Source of the DNA: Candidatus Margulisiibacteriota bacterium
GTDB taxonomy: Bacteria; Margulisbacteria; Termititenacia; Termititenacales; Termititenacaceae
Direction of reading: 5' to 3'
DNA: 27,683 nt
Assembly (NCBI GenBank): GCA_031279305.1
Contig: JAITIS010000104.1
Location: 1 to 27,683 of the forward strand
The notes beneath the pieces are model-generated. The model was given only the letters and a program-made list of their open reading frames with translations. It searched no databases and was not told where the DNA came from. This document shows, one piece after another, positions 15,608 to 22,880 of the stretch. The position numbers were made by a program, and so were the translations under genes. Every line of letters begins with the position of its first letter. The stretch's first letter is position 1.

Positions 15608-15629
15608 ACAAGTGTGTTATTATATCAAT
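15608..15629. promoter_or_regulatory. 22-bp divergent promoter with overlapping -10 elements (rluD/trxB)
   Basis: Only 22 bp separate the two start codons. TATAAT on the minus strand (15624-15619) and TATTAT on the plus strand (15618-15623) occupy the same seven base pairs, so the two polymerases would exclude each other. TATTAT is exactly 6 nt before the trxB ATG. No Shine-Dalgarno fits on either side, and -35 hexamers would lie in the opposite coding regions and are weak. Confidence 0.45.
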
Positions 15630-16595
15630 ATGGAGTATGAAACTAAAACTCAAACTGTGCCGGAAACTTCCGCCGGAGAGCTTTACGGCGTGCTTATCAT
15701 CGGCGGCGGTTTTGCCGGATTAACCGCTGCCTTATATGCCGGACGGTCTGGGTTAAACACGCTGGTGCTGGAGCCGCAGATACCCGGCGGCGCGATCACC
15801 GCTTCGGAATTGGTCGAGAACTGGCCGACGCGGTTGTCATTAAGCGGTCTGGAGCTGGGCGCCCTGCTCCAAAAGCAGGCTGAAACGGTCGGCGCGCGTC
15901 TGGATTTCGGCATAGCCGCCCGGATCAATAAAATAGAAAATGTATTTTTTACGACATTGGACAGCGGTAAAACTCTGCAAAGCAAAACGGTCGTGTATGC
16001 CGCCGGTGTAAGTCCGCGCCGGCTGGGTGTGCCCGGCGAGCAGGAATTCCGCGGGCGGGGTGTGTCGTACTGCGCGACCTGCGACGGGCCTTTTTACAAA
16101 AATAAAAATGTGGCGGTTATCGGCGGAGGCAATACAGCCATTCAGGAAGCGGTCTATCTCAGCTCGCTGGCCAAAACTGTGACCGTGGTGCATCGCCGCG
16201 CCGCTTTTCGCGCGGAAAAAATAATTCTGGACAGAGCGCGGAGCAGGTCTAATATTGTTTTTAAGACGCCGTGCACTGTGGAGGCCATCACCGGCGCGGA
16301 AAACGCCGCCGGCCTGCGCCTGCGCAATGTCCTGAGTGGAGAAACTGAATCCCTGTCCTGCGCCGGTGTGTTCATCTACGCCGGCATTGAGCCGAACACG
16401 CGGATGTTAAAAGATTTTGTGCGGTTGACCGCAGACGGTTTTGTCGCGGCCGGCGAAGATACCAGGACAAATGTGCCGGGGTTTTTTGCCGCTGGCGATG
16501 TGCGGAGCAAAGAACTGCGCCAGCTGGTGACCGCGGCGGCGGACGGCGCGGTGGCGGCAGTGCAGGCGGCGCATTATCTGGAAAACTCTGCTTAA
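15630..16595 (+). CDS. trxB: Thioredoxin reductase
   Basis: TrxB reduces thioredoxin with NADPH through FAD and a redox-active disulfide. The 321-residue protein has the FAD motif IIGGGFAGLTAA near the N-terminus, the redox motif C148-A-T-C151, the NADPH motif GGGNTA at about 165-170, and HRRAAFRA, a typical NADPH-preference segment. The C-terminal FAAGDVRSKELRQLVTAAADG is also diagnostic. The frame is open further upstream to 15483, but that part lies antisense in rluD and lacks similarity, so ATG 15630 is preferred. It would supply electrons for thiol-based sulfur chemistry, though no direct link with the sulfur operon is shown. Confidence 0.95.
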   Translation: MEYETKTQTVPETSAGELYGVLIIGGGFAGLTAALYAGRSGLNTLVLEPQIPGGAITASELVENWPTRLSLSGLELGALLQKQAETVGARLDFGIAARINKIENVFFTTLDSGKTLQSKTVVYAAGVSPRRLGVPGEQEFRGRGVSYCATCDGPFYKNKNVAVIGGGNTAIQEAVYLSSLAKTVTVVHRRAAFRAEKIILDRARSRSNIVFKTPCTVEAITGAENAAGLRLRNVLSGETESLSCAGVFIYAGIEPNTRMLKDFVRLTADGFVAAGEDTRTNVPGFFAAGDVRSKELRQLVTAAADGAVAAVQAAHYLENSA

Positions 16596-16611
16596 GCTCG
16601 CCGGTTTACTT

Positions 16612-16632
16612 TTCTGCCCGCTGATGGCAGAA
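16612..16632 (+). promoter_or_regulatory. Hairpin in the trxB-MATE intergenic gap
   Basis: TTCTGCC-CGCTGAT-GGCAGAA forms a perfect 7-bp stem. A short T run occurs only about 15 nt later, just before the GGGGGAG ribosome site of the transporter, so it could be a weak terminator for trxB or a leader structure for the transporter gene. Confidence 0.35.
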
Positions 16633-16673
16633 TGGATTCCTTGCTCTATTTTTAAGGGGGAGATATTTCATTT

Positions 16674-18083
16674 ATGCTTGATATGACGAAAGGCAGTATT
16701 TTCAAGCTGCTTTTAATGTTTACTATTCCGATGTTTATCGGCAGCGTATTTCAGCAGCTGTACAATGTGGTAGACCGGATGATCGTCGGTCAGTTTATCG
16801 GTGAAAAAGCGCTGGCCGCGGTCGGCGCGTCTTTTTCCGTGATTTTTTTGCTCATCGCGCTGGCAATGGGCGCGACGATGGGTGTGTCGGTGCTGGTCTC
16901 GCAGTATTACGGCGCTAAAAATTATAAAAAAGTCCGGCGCTGTGTTGAAACCTCGTATATTTTTATGACGGCGATCTCGCTGGTCTTTATGCTTATCGGG
17001 TTTTTGGGCAATGATTTTATCCTGCGTCTGTTAAATACTCCAGCTGAAATTTTGGCCGACGCCGAGCTGTATCTTAATACGATTTTTGCGGGTATGTTCT
17101 TGTTTTTTGGCTATAATCTGGTCAGCGCGATACTGCGCGGACTGGGTGATTCCAGCACGCCGCTTTATCTTTTGATTTTTTCCACGCTGGTCAATATAGC
17201 TCTGGATTTAATTTTTGTGATCTGTTTCCGCTGGGGAGTGTTTGGCGCGGCTCTGGCCACAATTATTTCCCAAGGTGTGTCTTTTATCGGCGGTATGTAT
17301 TATCTGCAAAAAATTAACCGTTTGTTCCGGGTTAATTATTTTCGTCTGCGTTTTGACCGGGAAATTTTTACACGCAGTATGCAGATTGGCCTGCCCAGCG
17401 GCGTGCAGCAAATGCTTGTAGCGGCTGGTATGATGGTTTTGCACCGGCTGGTCAATGGTTTTGGCACAAATGCGCTGGCGGCTTTTACCGCGGCGGGTAG
17501 TATTGACGCTTTTGCTATGATGCCGGCGATGAACCTCTCGATGGCGATGTCCACTTTTGTCGGACAAAATATCGGCGCGGGCAAACAGGAGAGAGTGCAG
17601 GGCGCGGTCAAAGCCGGCCTATTGATGGCCGCGGTGATCGCCGCGGCGGTGTCGCTCTGCGTGGTGTTTTTTAGCAAATGGTGGTTGTTGATTTTTACGG
17701 CTGAGCCGGCGGTGCTGGCTGTCGGCCGCGACTATTTGCATATCGTCGGCAGTTTTTATCTGCCCCTTATGCTGATGTTTATTTATACCGGCGTTTTGCG
17801 CGGGGCAGGCGACACGTTTATCCCGACTTTACTGACTGTGCTGTCGCTCTGGATCATTCGTGTGCCGACGGCGGCTCTGCTCTCGGCGCGGATCGGCTTA
17901 AATGGCGTCTGGTGGTCAATGCCGGTTTCTTGGTCTCTCGGCGTGATTTTTTCCGCGGCGTATTTTTACAGCGGCGGCTGGCAGAAACGCGTGGTGGTTA
18001 AACCGCGGAAAACGCAGGGCAAAGACGAAATCCTGCGGGAGCTGGAAGTGCTGGATTTAGAGAAGAAAGAAGTGCGGCCTTAA
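16674..18083 (+). CDS. MATE-family efflux transporter
   Basis: This 469-residue protein with about twelve membrane helices belongs to the MATE family of H+/Na+-driven drug or metabolite exporters. The start MLDMTKGSIFKLLLMFTIPM and the segment QQLYNVVDRMIVGQFIG are typical of the MepA/DinF branch. The second half repeats the pattern (FVGQNIGAGKQERVQGAVK), showing the internal duplication. A strong GGGGGAG lies 12 nt before the ATG. The charged C-terminus (LRELEVLDLEKKEVRP) is cytosolic. Substrate cannot be deduced. It is followed by the bioWF gene after 36 nt, but a promoter-like TATAAT in that gap argues against a single operon. Confidence 0.92.
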   Translation: MLDMTKGSIFKLLLMFTIPMFIGSVFQQLYNVVDRMIVGQFIGEKALAAVGASFSVIFLLIALAMGATMGVSVLVSQYYGAKNYKKVRRCVETSYIFMTAISLVFMLIGFLGNDFILRLLNTPAEILADAELYLNTIFAGMFLFFGYNLVSAILRGLGDSSTPLYLLIFSTLVNIALDLIFVICFRWGVFGAALATIISQGVSFIGGMYYLQKINRLFRVNYFRLRFDREIFTRSMQIGLPSGVQQMLVAAGMMVLHRLVNGFGTNALAAFTAAGSIDAFAMMPAMNLSMAMSTFVGQNIGAGKQERVQGAVKAGLLMAAVIAAAVSLCVVFFSKWWLLIFTAEPAVLAVGRDYLHIVGSFYLPLMLMFIYTGVLRGAGDTFIPTLLTVLSLWIIRVPTAALLSARIGLNGVWWSMPVSWSLGVIFSAAYFYSGGWQKRVVVKPRKTQGKDEILRELEVLDLEKKEVRP

Positions 18084-18119
18084 CTCCGGCTGGTTATAAT
18101 CCGAAAGCAGGTGTTTGCG

Positions 18120-20018
18120 GTGGCAGATCCGAAGTTATACAGCGTGAAAATGCGCGCCGCGGCGCGCCGCCGCCATATTTCCGGCGCGGAAAGCATAGTC
18201 TCTGAAGGCGATCTCCGCGCTGAATGCGCCGATCTGTTGGACCGGGCGGCGCGGCACACCAGAGGCGCCGCTGACGAAATACATCTCAAAATAGAAAGCG
18301 TTGATCCTGCGGAAATCCTGCGGCTGGAAGCTCTCCCGGTGACGATTGTGGAGACTGCCACGGCGGCGGAGGGCAGGGCAGCGGCGCTGGATATTTTGCG
18401 GAAGCTGGGCGCGGCGGACGGCGAAGGTATTTTGTCCAGGCTTGACGAGGCCTTTGTCCTGCGCGGCGCGTTGCTGTTAAATGTGGACACGCTGGAACGG
18501 CTGGATCCTGACCGGAACCGCGGCGTGCGGGTAACACGGCTGGACGGACGCCCCGCGCCGGCCAAGTCGGTCAAAAATCATTTTTACGAAGCTTTGATTT
18601 TGGCGACTAAGGCGGCGCACGCGCCCGGCATTATCGGCGAGATCTGCATCTCGGATGATCCGGATTATGTCACCGGATATGTTGCCTCCCGGCAGCTGGG
18701 TTATATCAGAATAACTACTCTGAAACAGCGCGGGGATGAGCGCGGCGGGCGGATATTGCTTTATCGCGGCGCGCCGGATGATGTGGCTTCCTGTGTGGAT
18801 TTTTTGCAGAACCGTCCGGTGTTAGTCCGCGGCCTGCCCGCTCCGCAGCGTCTGGGCAAATGGGCGGCGCTCCGGCAGACGCTGGCGGAGCAAAAAGCCG
18901 CAGGGCTGTGCCGGGAGATAATCGCGGCAGAATCCGCGCCGGGACCGCGGATCAAACAGCCGGACAGCAAGCGGCTTTCGCTGGGTTCTAATAATTATCT
19001 GGATTTGGCCGCTGACCCGCGTGTCACAGCCTATGCCGCGGAAATGACCTTGCGTTACGGAGCGGGCGCAGGCGGCGCGCGGCTGATGACCGGCTCCACG
19101 CCGCTGCACAGCCGCTTGGAGGCAATGCTGGCGGACTGGAAAGGCACGGAGCGCGCTTTGCTTTTTGGTTCTGGCTATATGGCCAATGTCGGAGTTATTG
19201 CCGCGCTGTGCGCCAGAGACTGGGTGATCTTCAGCGATGAGCTGAATCACGCCAGCATCATTGACGGCTGCCGGTTGAGCCGGGCGAGAGTGATTGTGTA
19301 CAAACATAATGATCTGGCGGATCTGGCGGAAAAAGCGCGGATTTATCACGGTCGCTCCGGCCTGATTGTCAGCGATGCGGTTTTTAGTATGGACGGCGAC
19401 ATTGTTGATCTGCCGGGACTGCTTGAAATTGCCGAACGATACGGGTTGTATTCTATGCTGGACGAGGCGCACGCCGCGGGAGTGATCGGGCGTACCGGCC
19501 GCGGCATTACAGAATATTTTGACACATCCCGGAAGCCGGATATTTTGATGGGCACTTGCAGCAAAGCGTTGGGCAGCGCGGGCGGTTTTGTCTGCGGCGG
19601 CACCACGTTAATCGAATTTTTATTAAATCACGCGCGGAGTTTTATTTTTTCCACCGCTCTGCCGGCGGGCGCGGTGGCCGCCGCGCTCAAAGCGCTGGAG
19701 ATTTTGCAAAATGAGCCGGAAAGAGTCCGGCGTTTGCAGGAAAATATCCGGCTGTTTACCGGACGTCTGCGGGACGCAGGAGCGGCCGCGGATTCCAGCA
19801 CGGCTATTGTGCCGGTCATTCTGGGAGCGGAACAGCGGGCGCTGGCGGCGGCGGAGCGGCTGAAAGATGCCGGAGTGTATATGCCGGCGATCCGCTATCC
19901 CGCAGTGCCGGCAGGGCGCGCCAGATTGCGGGCCTCGCTGACGGCTGGACATACTCCGGTGGAGCTGATAGCCGCGGCGGACGCGATTGGACGGGCGGTC
20001 AATTGCCGGGAACATTGA
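18120..20018 (+). CDS. bioW-bioF: Bifunctional BioW-BioF: pimeloyl-CoA synthetase fused to 8-amino-7-oxononanoate synthase
   Basis: Two consecutive enzymes of biotin synthesis are fused. Residues 1 to about 245 are BioW (6-carboxyhexanoate-CoA ligase), recognised by LYSVKMRAAARRRHISGAE near the start and ATKAAHAPGIIGEICISDD later; it would make pimeloyl-CoA from free pimelate. The rest is BioF, a PLP enzyme condensing pimeloyl-CoA with alanine, with SLGSNNYLDLA, DELNHASIIDG, DEAHAAGVIGRTGRG and the PLP lysine in GTCSKALGSAGG (about K482). GTG 18120 is chosen because BioW proteins begin a few residues before YSV and AGCAGG lies 8 nt upstream; GTG 18111 is possible. TATAAT at 18095-18100 may be its -10. 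BioWF fusions are, as I recall, known but uncommon. Confidence 0.92.
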   Translation: MADPKLYSVKMRAAARRRHISGAESIVSEGDLRAECADLLDRAARHTRGAADEIHLKIESVDPAEILRLEALPVTIVETATAAEGRAAALDILRKLGAADGEGILSRLDEAFVLRGALLLNVDTLERLDPDRNRGVRVTRLDGRPAPAKSVKNHFYEALILATKAAHAPGIIGEICISDDPDYVTGYVASRQLGYIRITTLKQRGDERGGRILLYRGAPDDVASCVDFLQNRPVLVRGLPAPQRLGKWAALRQTLAEQKAAGLCREIIAAESAPGPRIKQPDSKRLSLGSNNYLDLAADPRVTAYAAEMTLRYGAGAGGARLMTGSTPLHSRLEAMLADWKGTERALLFGSGYMANVGVIAALCARDWVIFSDELNHASIIDGCRLSRARVIVYKHNDLADLAEKARIYHGRSGLIVSDAVFSMDGDIVDLPGLLEIAERYGLYSMLDEAHAAGVIGRTGRGITEYFDTSRKPDILMGTCSKALGSAGGFVCGGTTLIEFLLNHARSFIFSTALPAGAVAAALKALEILQNEPERVRRLQENIRLFTGRLRDAGAAADSSTAIVPVILGAEQRALAAAERLKDAGVYMPAIRYPAVPAGRARLRASLTAGHTPVELIAAADAIGRAVNCREH

Positions 20019-20043
20019 CAAATATTTTTTTATTTAATATCAT
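20015..20043 (+). promoter_or_regulatory. Sigma-70-type promoter of the sulfur operon
   Basis: TTGACA (20015-20020), overlapping the bioWF stop codon, is followed after exactly 17 nt by TATCAT (20038-20043). Initiation near 20050 gives a leader of about 30 nt before the first ATG, too short for a SAM or cobalamin riboswitch. No operator-like dyad is seen. Confidence 0.65.
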
Positions 20044-20079
20044 ACTTAATAGATAGGAATAATATTGAAAGTAGGCAAA

Positions 20080-20241
20080 ATGGCCGCTAAAGAGAATTTA
20101 AGCACTGAAGAAAAAGTATTGGGCAAAGTCGCTCAAGCGCTCAAAGACCTGCATTACGGCGCGGTGCAGATCACCGTGCACAATTCCCGCGTGACGCAGA
20201 TCGATAGGCTGGAGCGCGTCCGGCTGCTGCGCGATGAATAA
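20080..20241 (+). CDS. YezD-family (DUF2292) small protein
   Basis: This 53-residue protein starts at ATG 20080 after AGTAGG. The core VAQALKDLHYGAVQITVHN followed by RVTQIDRLERVRL matches the YezD/DUF2292 pattern (L-x-x-I/L-x-Y-G-x-V-x-I-x-V-H-[ND]-G/S-x-V-x-Q-I...E-x-x-R). The family is small, of unknown biochemistry, and often found next to sulfate/sulfur assimilation genes, which fits here: it is the first gene of the sulfur operon, ending 3 nt before the sulfur-carrier gene. A role as an accessory or regulatory protein of sulfur delivery is inference. Confidence 0.75.
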   Translation: MAAKENLSTEEKVLGKVAQALKDLHYGAVQITVHNSRVTQIDRLERVRLLRDE

Positions 20242-20244
20242 CTT

Positions 20245-20466
20245 ATGAATATCATCATTAACGGCCAAGCCGAAAATATCGCTGGAGAAAATCTATCCGT
20301 GGCGAAACTGCTGGCTCTCAAAAATGTCGAGGCGCCTGATATGGTGTCAGTGCAGCTGGGCGGAGAGTTTGTCCCGCGCGCGGATTTTGAAACCGCCAAA
20401 TTAAAAGAAAACGACACAGTAGATTTTCTTTATTTTATGGGCGGTGGCGGCGGTGGCGGGTTATAA
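20245..20466 (+). CDS. hcyS: ThiS/MoaD-like sulfur-carrier protein with a masked C-terminus (HcyS-like)
   Basis: This 73-residue beta-grasp protein resembles ThiS: MNIIINGQAENI at the start, SVAKLLALKNVE, then the LKENDTVDFLYFM strand before the tail. Active carriers end in Gly-Gly, which is adenylated and converted to a thiocarboxylate. Here seven glycines are followed by one leucine, so the diglycine is masked and probably must be exposed by a protease; a JAMM protease is encoded three genes downstream. This is the arrangement reported for HcyS/HcyD in Wolinella succinogenes, where a residue is removed from the carrier's end. The start lies 3 nt after the yezD stop without a ribosome site. 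The last 23 nt overlap the metY gene. Confidence 0.85.
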   Translation: MNIIINGQAENIAGENLSVAKLLALKNVEAPDMVSVQLGGEFVPRADFETAKLKENDTVDFLYFMGGGGGGGL

Positions 20467-21685
20467 CACGCGGAGCGTGCAGGCTCGTTTCCGCAAGAAA
20501 GATCCGCACGGCTCTCTGATAATGCCCTTGTATGACACGGTGGCTTTCGAGGCAGACACGGCGGCCGATCTGGAAGCTTCTTTCCGCGGGCGGCGTCCGG
20601 CGCACGCTTATTCACGTATTTCCAATCCCACCGTGGAATTTTTTGAGCAGAAACTAAAAGATTTTTCCGGCGCTTCCGCGGTCACCGCTGTGGCTTCGGG
20701 GATGTCGGCGATCGCCTCGGTGCTCTTGGCTATTGCCGGCAGCGGTGACAATATCGTGACGACCAAACATATTTTTGGCAATACTTTTTCGCTGTTGACC
20801 GGCGTTCTGGCGCAGTGGGGGTTGCAGACTATTTTTGCCGATCTGACCAATGTGGCTAGCGTCGAACAATCCGTCACAGAAAAAACCCGCGCGGTGTTTC
20901 TGGAAACAATCACCAATCCGGGGCTGGAAGTGGCCGATCTGTCCGCTCTGGGCAGATTATGCCGCCGAAAAAATATTTTGCTGGTGGCGGACACCACGCT
21001 GACCCCGCCGTATTTACTGGACGCGCCGCATTTCGGCGTAAATATTGAAGTGCTGTCCAGCACCAAATATATCTCCGGCGGCGGAACCACGCTGGGCGGA
21101 GCGGTGCTTGATTACGGCTCCTACGATTGGCGGAGCAATCCCCATCTGCGGGCAGCCTATCAGAAATTTGGCCCGAATGCTTTAAGCGGCGTGCTCAAAA
21201 CTAAACTCTGCCGGGATTTTGGCAATATTCTCTCGCCGCACAACGCTTATATGCAAAGTCTGGGACTGGACACGCTGGCTATGCGCGCCGCGCTCTCCTG
21301 CGCTAGCACGCTGGCGCTGGCCAAATTTTTGCAGTCTCACCCGCTGGTGCGCAGGGTTAATTATCCCGGACTGGCGGAACATCCGGCTTGCACGGTTGCC
21401 CAAAAACAGTTTCCCCGCGGCGCCGGTGCGCTCCTTACTTTTGAGCTTGAGACGCCGGAAAAATGTTTCAGTTTTATGGATCAATTAAAATTGATCCGCC
21501 GGGCTACAAATCTCAACGATAACAAAACCCTGATCATTCATCCCGCTTCAACTATTTTCTGCGAATATACTCCGGCGCGGAGATTGGAAATGGGCGTGAC
21601 AGACACTCTGCTCAGACTGGCCGTGGGTATTGAAGATTTGGCGGATTTGCAGGAAGATTTGCAACAGGCATTAGAGGCGGTTTGA
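20444..21685 (+). CDS. metY: O-acetylhomoserine sulfhydrylase-like PLP enzyme (MetY)
   Basis: This 413-residue enzyme is of the Cys/Met-metabolism PLP family. The start region (GYNTRSVQARFRKKDPHGS) and PLYDTVAFEAD, followed by YSRISNPTVEFFEQKL, are typical of MetY and MetZ. The PLP lysine is K208 in SSTKYISGGGTTLGGA. The usual MetY role is to replace the O-acetyl group of homoserine with sulfide. In this operon the sulfur is more likely delivered as a carrier thiocarboxylate, as shown for MetY with HcyS in W. succinogenes. The start is a GTG (20444, or 20453) that lies inside the codons of the carrier's glycine tail. Acetyl versus succinyl specificity is not visible. Confidence 0.9.
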   Translation: MAAVAGYNTRSVQARFRKKDPHGSLIMPLYDTVAFEADTAADLEASFRGRRPAHAYSRISNPTVEFFEQKLKDFSGASAVTAVASGMSAIASVLLAIAGSGDNIVTTKHIFGNTFSLLTGVLAQWGLQTIFADLTNVASVEQSVTEKTRAVFLETITNPGLEVADLSALGRLCRRKNILLVADTTLTPPYLLDAPHFGVNIEVLSSTKYISGGGTTLGGAVLDYGSYDWRSNPHLRAAYQKFGPNALSGVLKTKLCRDFGNILSPHNAYMQSLGLDTLAMRAALSCASTLALAKFLQSHPLVRRVNYPGLAEHPACTVAQKQFPRGAGALLTFELETPEKCFSFMDQLKLIRRATNLNDNKTLIIHPASTIFCEYTPARRLEMGVTDTLLRLAVGIEDLADLQEDLQQALEAV

Positions 21686-22497
21686 TGGATTTCACGGATG
21701 AGCAATTAGAAAGATACAGCCGGCATATTATTCTGAAAAATGTCGGCGTCGAAGGGCAGGAAAAAATCTGCCGGGGTAGAGTATTAATCATTGGCGCTGG
21801 AGGACTGGGTTCGCCGGCCGCTCTCTATCTGGCCGCGGCGGGCGTGGGTGTCATCGGATTGGTGGACGGCGATGTAGTTGACCGCACCAATCTGCAAAGA
21901 CAGGTCATTCATTTTACCCCGGACTTAGGCCTGCCCAAAGTTGAATCCGCGGCGGCGAAGATCAGGCGGTTAAATCCGGATGTGCGGGTGCATACCTATC
22001 ATACGCTGGCCCTGGCGCATAACATTGCCGGGTTGATCAAGGATTATGATTTCATTATTGATGCCACGGATAATTTTCCAGCCAAATTTTTAATCAATGA
22101 CGCCTGTGTGCTGGGCGGAAAACCTTTTTCACACGGCGGCATTCTGCGTTTTGACGGGCAGGCTATGACTTATGTGCCCGGCGCGGCCTGCTACCGCTGT
22201 GTCTTCACCGCTCCGCCGCCCAAAGATCTGGTGCCGACCTGCGCGCAGGCCGGCGTGCTGGGCGCGGTGGCCGGTATGTTAGGCGCTATACAGGCGGCTG
22301 AAGCCCTGAAATATCTGACCGGCATAGGCGAAATGCTGACTAACCGGCTTTTGATCTTTGACGCCCTAGCGATGAATTTTCGCACGGTCAAAATGCGGCG
22401 CAATGCTAATTGTCCGCTTTGCGGCCGGGAACCCCGGATAACCGGACTGGCCGACGAGGCGCGGCCGGTATGCGACTTAAAAAATGCTAAGCATTAG
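21685..22497 (+). CDS. hcyF: E1-like sulfur-carrier adenylyltransferase (ThiF/MoeB/HesA family, HcyF-like)
   Basis: This 270-residue E1-like enzyme adenylates the C-terminal glycine of a ubiquitin-like carrier. The nucleotide motif GAGGLG is at 37-42. RTNLQRQ (67-73), the catalytic cysteine C186 in TCAQAGVLG, and two zinc pairs C169-x2-C172 and C243-x2-C246 are all present. There is no rhodanese domain, so sulfur must come from another donor. ATG 21685 is preferred; it overlaps the metY stop in TGATG. By context its substrate is the upstream carrier, making it the HcyF counterpart, although a shared role in thiamine or molybdopterin synthesis cannot be excluded. Confidence 0.92.
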   Translation: MDFTDEQLERYSRHIILKNVGVEGQEKICRGRVLIIGAGGLGSPAALYLAAAGVGVIGLVDGDVVDRTNLQRQVIHFTPDLGLPKVESAAAKIRRLNPDVRVHTYHTLALAHNIAGLIKDYDFIIDATDNFPAKFLINDACVLGGKPFSHGGILRFDGQAMTYVPGAACYRCVFTAPPPKDLVPTCAQAGVLGAVAGMLGAIQAAEALKYLTGIGEMLTNRLLIFDALAMNFRTVKMRRNANCPLCGREPRITGLADEARPVCDLKNAKH

Positions 22498-22879
22498 CCG
22501 CAGAATCCTTGCGGAGATTTACGCTCACGGTCTCCGGGATAGACCGCTGGAGGCCTGCGGTTATTTGGCCGGCCGGGACAGGCTGGTTTGCCGGTATTAT
22601 CCGCTGACCAATGTGGATAAGAGCCCGGAGCATTTTACGTTGGATCCGGCGGAACAATTCGCGGCGGTCCGATCTGCCAGACAGTATGGCTGTAATATTC
22701 TAGCTGTGGCGCACACGCATCCGGCCAGCCCGGCCAGACCTTCGCCGGAAGATATCAGGCTGGCCTATGATCCCGATATTTTATATGTCATTTATTCTCT
22801 GCTGGAACCGCCGACGGTCAAAGCGTTTAGCATTAGGCGGGGACAAGCCGTAGCAGCAGAACTTAATATCGAGGAATAA
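22484..22879 (+). CDS. hcyD: JAMM/MPN+ metalloprotease trimming the sulfur carrier (HcyD-like)
   Basis: This 131-residue protein is a minimal JAMM protease. The motif is complete: catalytic E23 in PLEACGYL, then H77-x-H79-P with x6-S87-x2-D90 in HTHPASPARPSPED. JAMM proteins of this size, such as mycobacterial Mec+ and pseudomonad QbsD, cleave just after the diglycine of ubiquitin-like carriers; HcyD does so for HcyS. Here the predicted cut would remove the terminal leucine (and perhaps some glycines) from the carrier encoded in the same operon. The start is 14 nt inside the E1 gene. One base separates its stop from the convergent LolA-like gene. Confidence 0.92.
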   Translation: MLSISRRILAEIYAHGLRDRPLEACGYLAGRDRLVCRYYPLTNVDKSPEHFTLDPAEQFAAVRSARQYGCNILAVAHTHPASPARPSPEDIRLAYDPDILYVIYSLLEPPTVKAFSIRRGQAVAAELNIEE

Positions 22880-22880
22880 A

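Noticed and set aside
15483..15629. Upstream extension of the trxB frame by 49 codons
   Set aside because: It lies antisense within rluD, is unlike any TrxB N-terminus, and ATG 15630 places the FAD motif at the normal distance.
16621..16646. Second sigma-54-like site (TGGCA...TTGC) before the MATE gene
   Set aside because: GG and GC are 15 nt apart instead of 10.
20021..20079. SAM or cobalamin riboswitch before the sulfur operon
   Set aside because: The leader is only about 30 nt after the predicted start and shows no conserved core.
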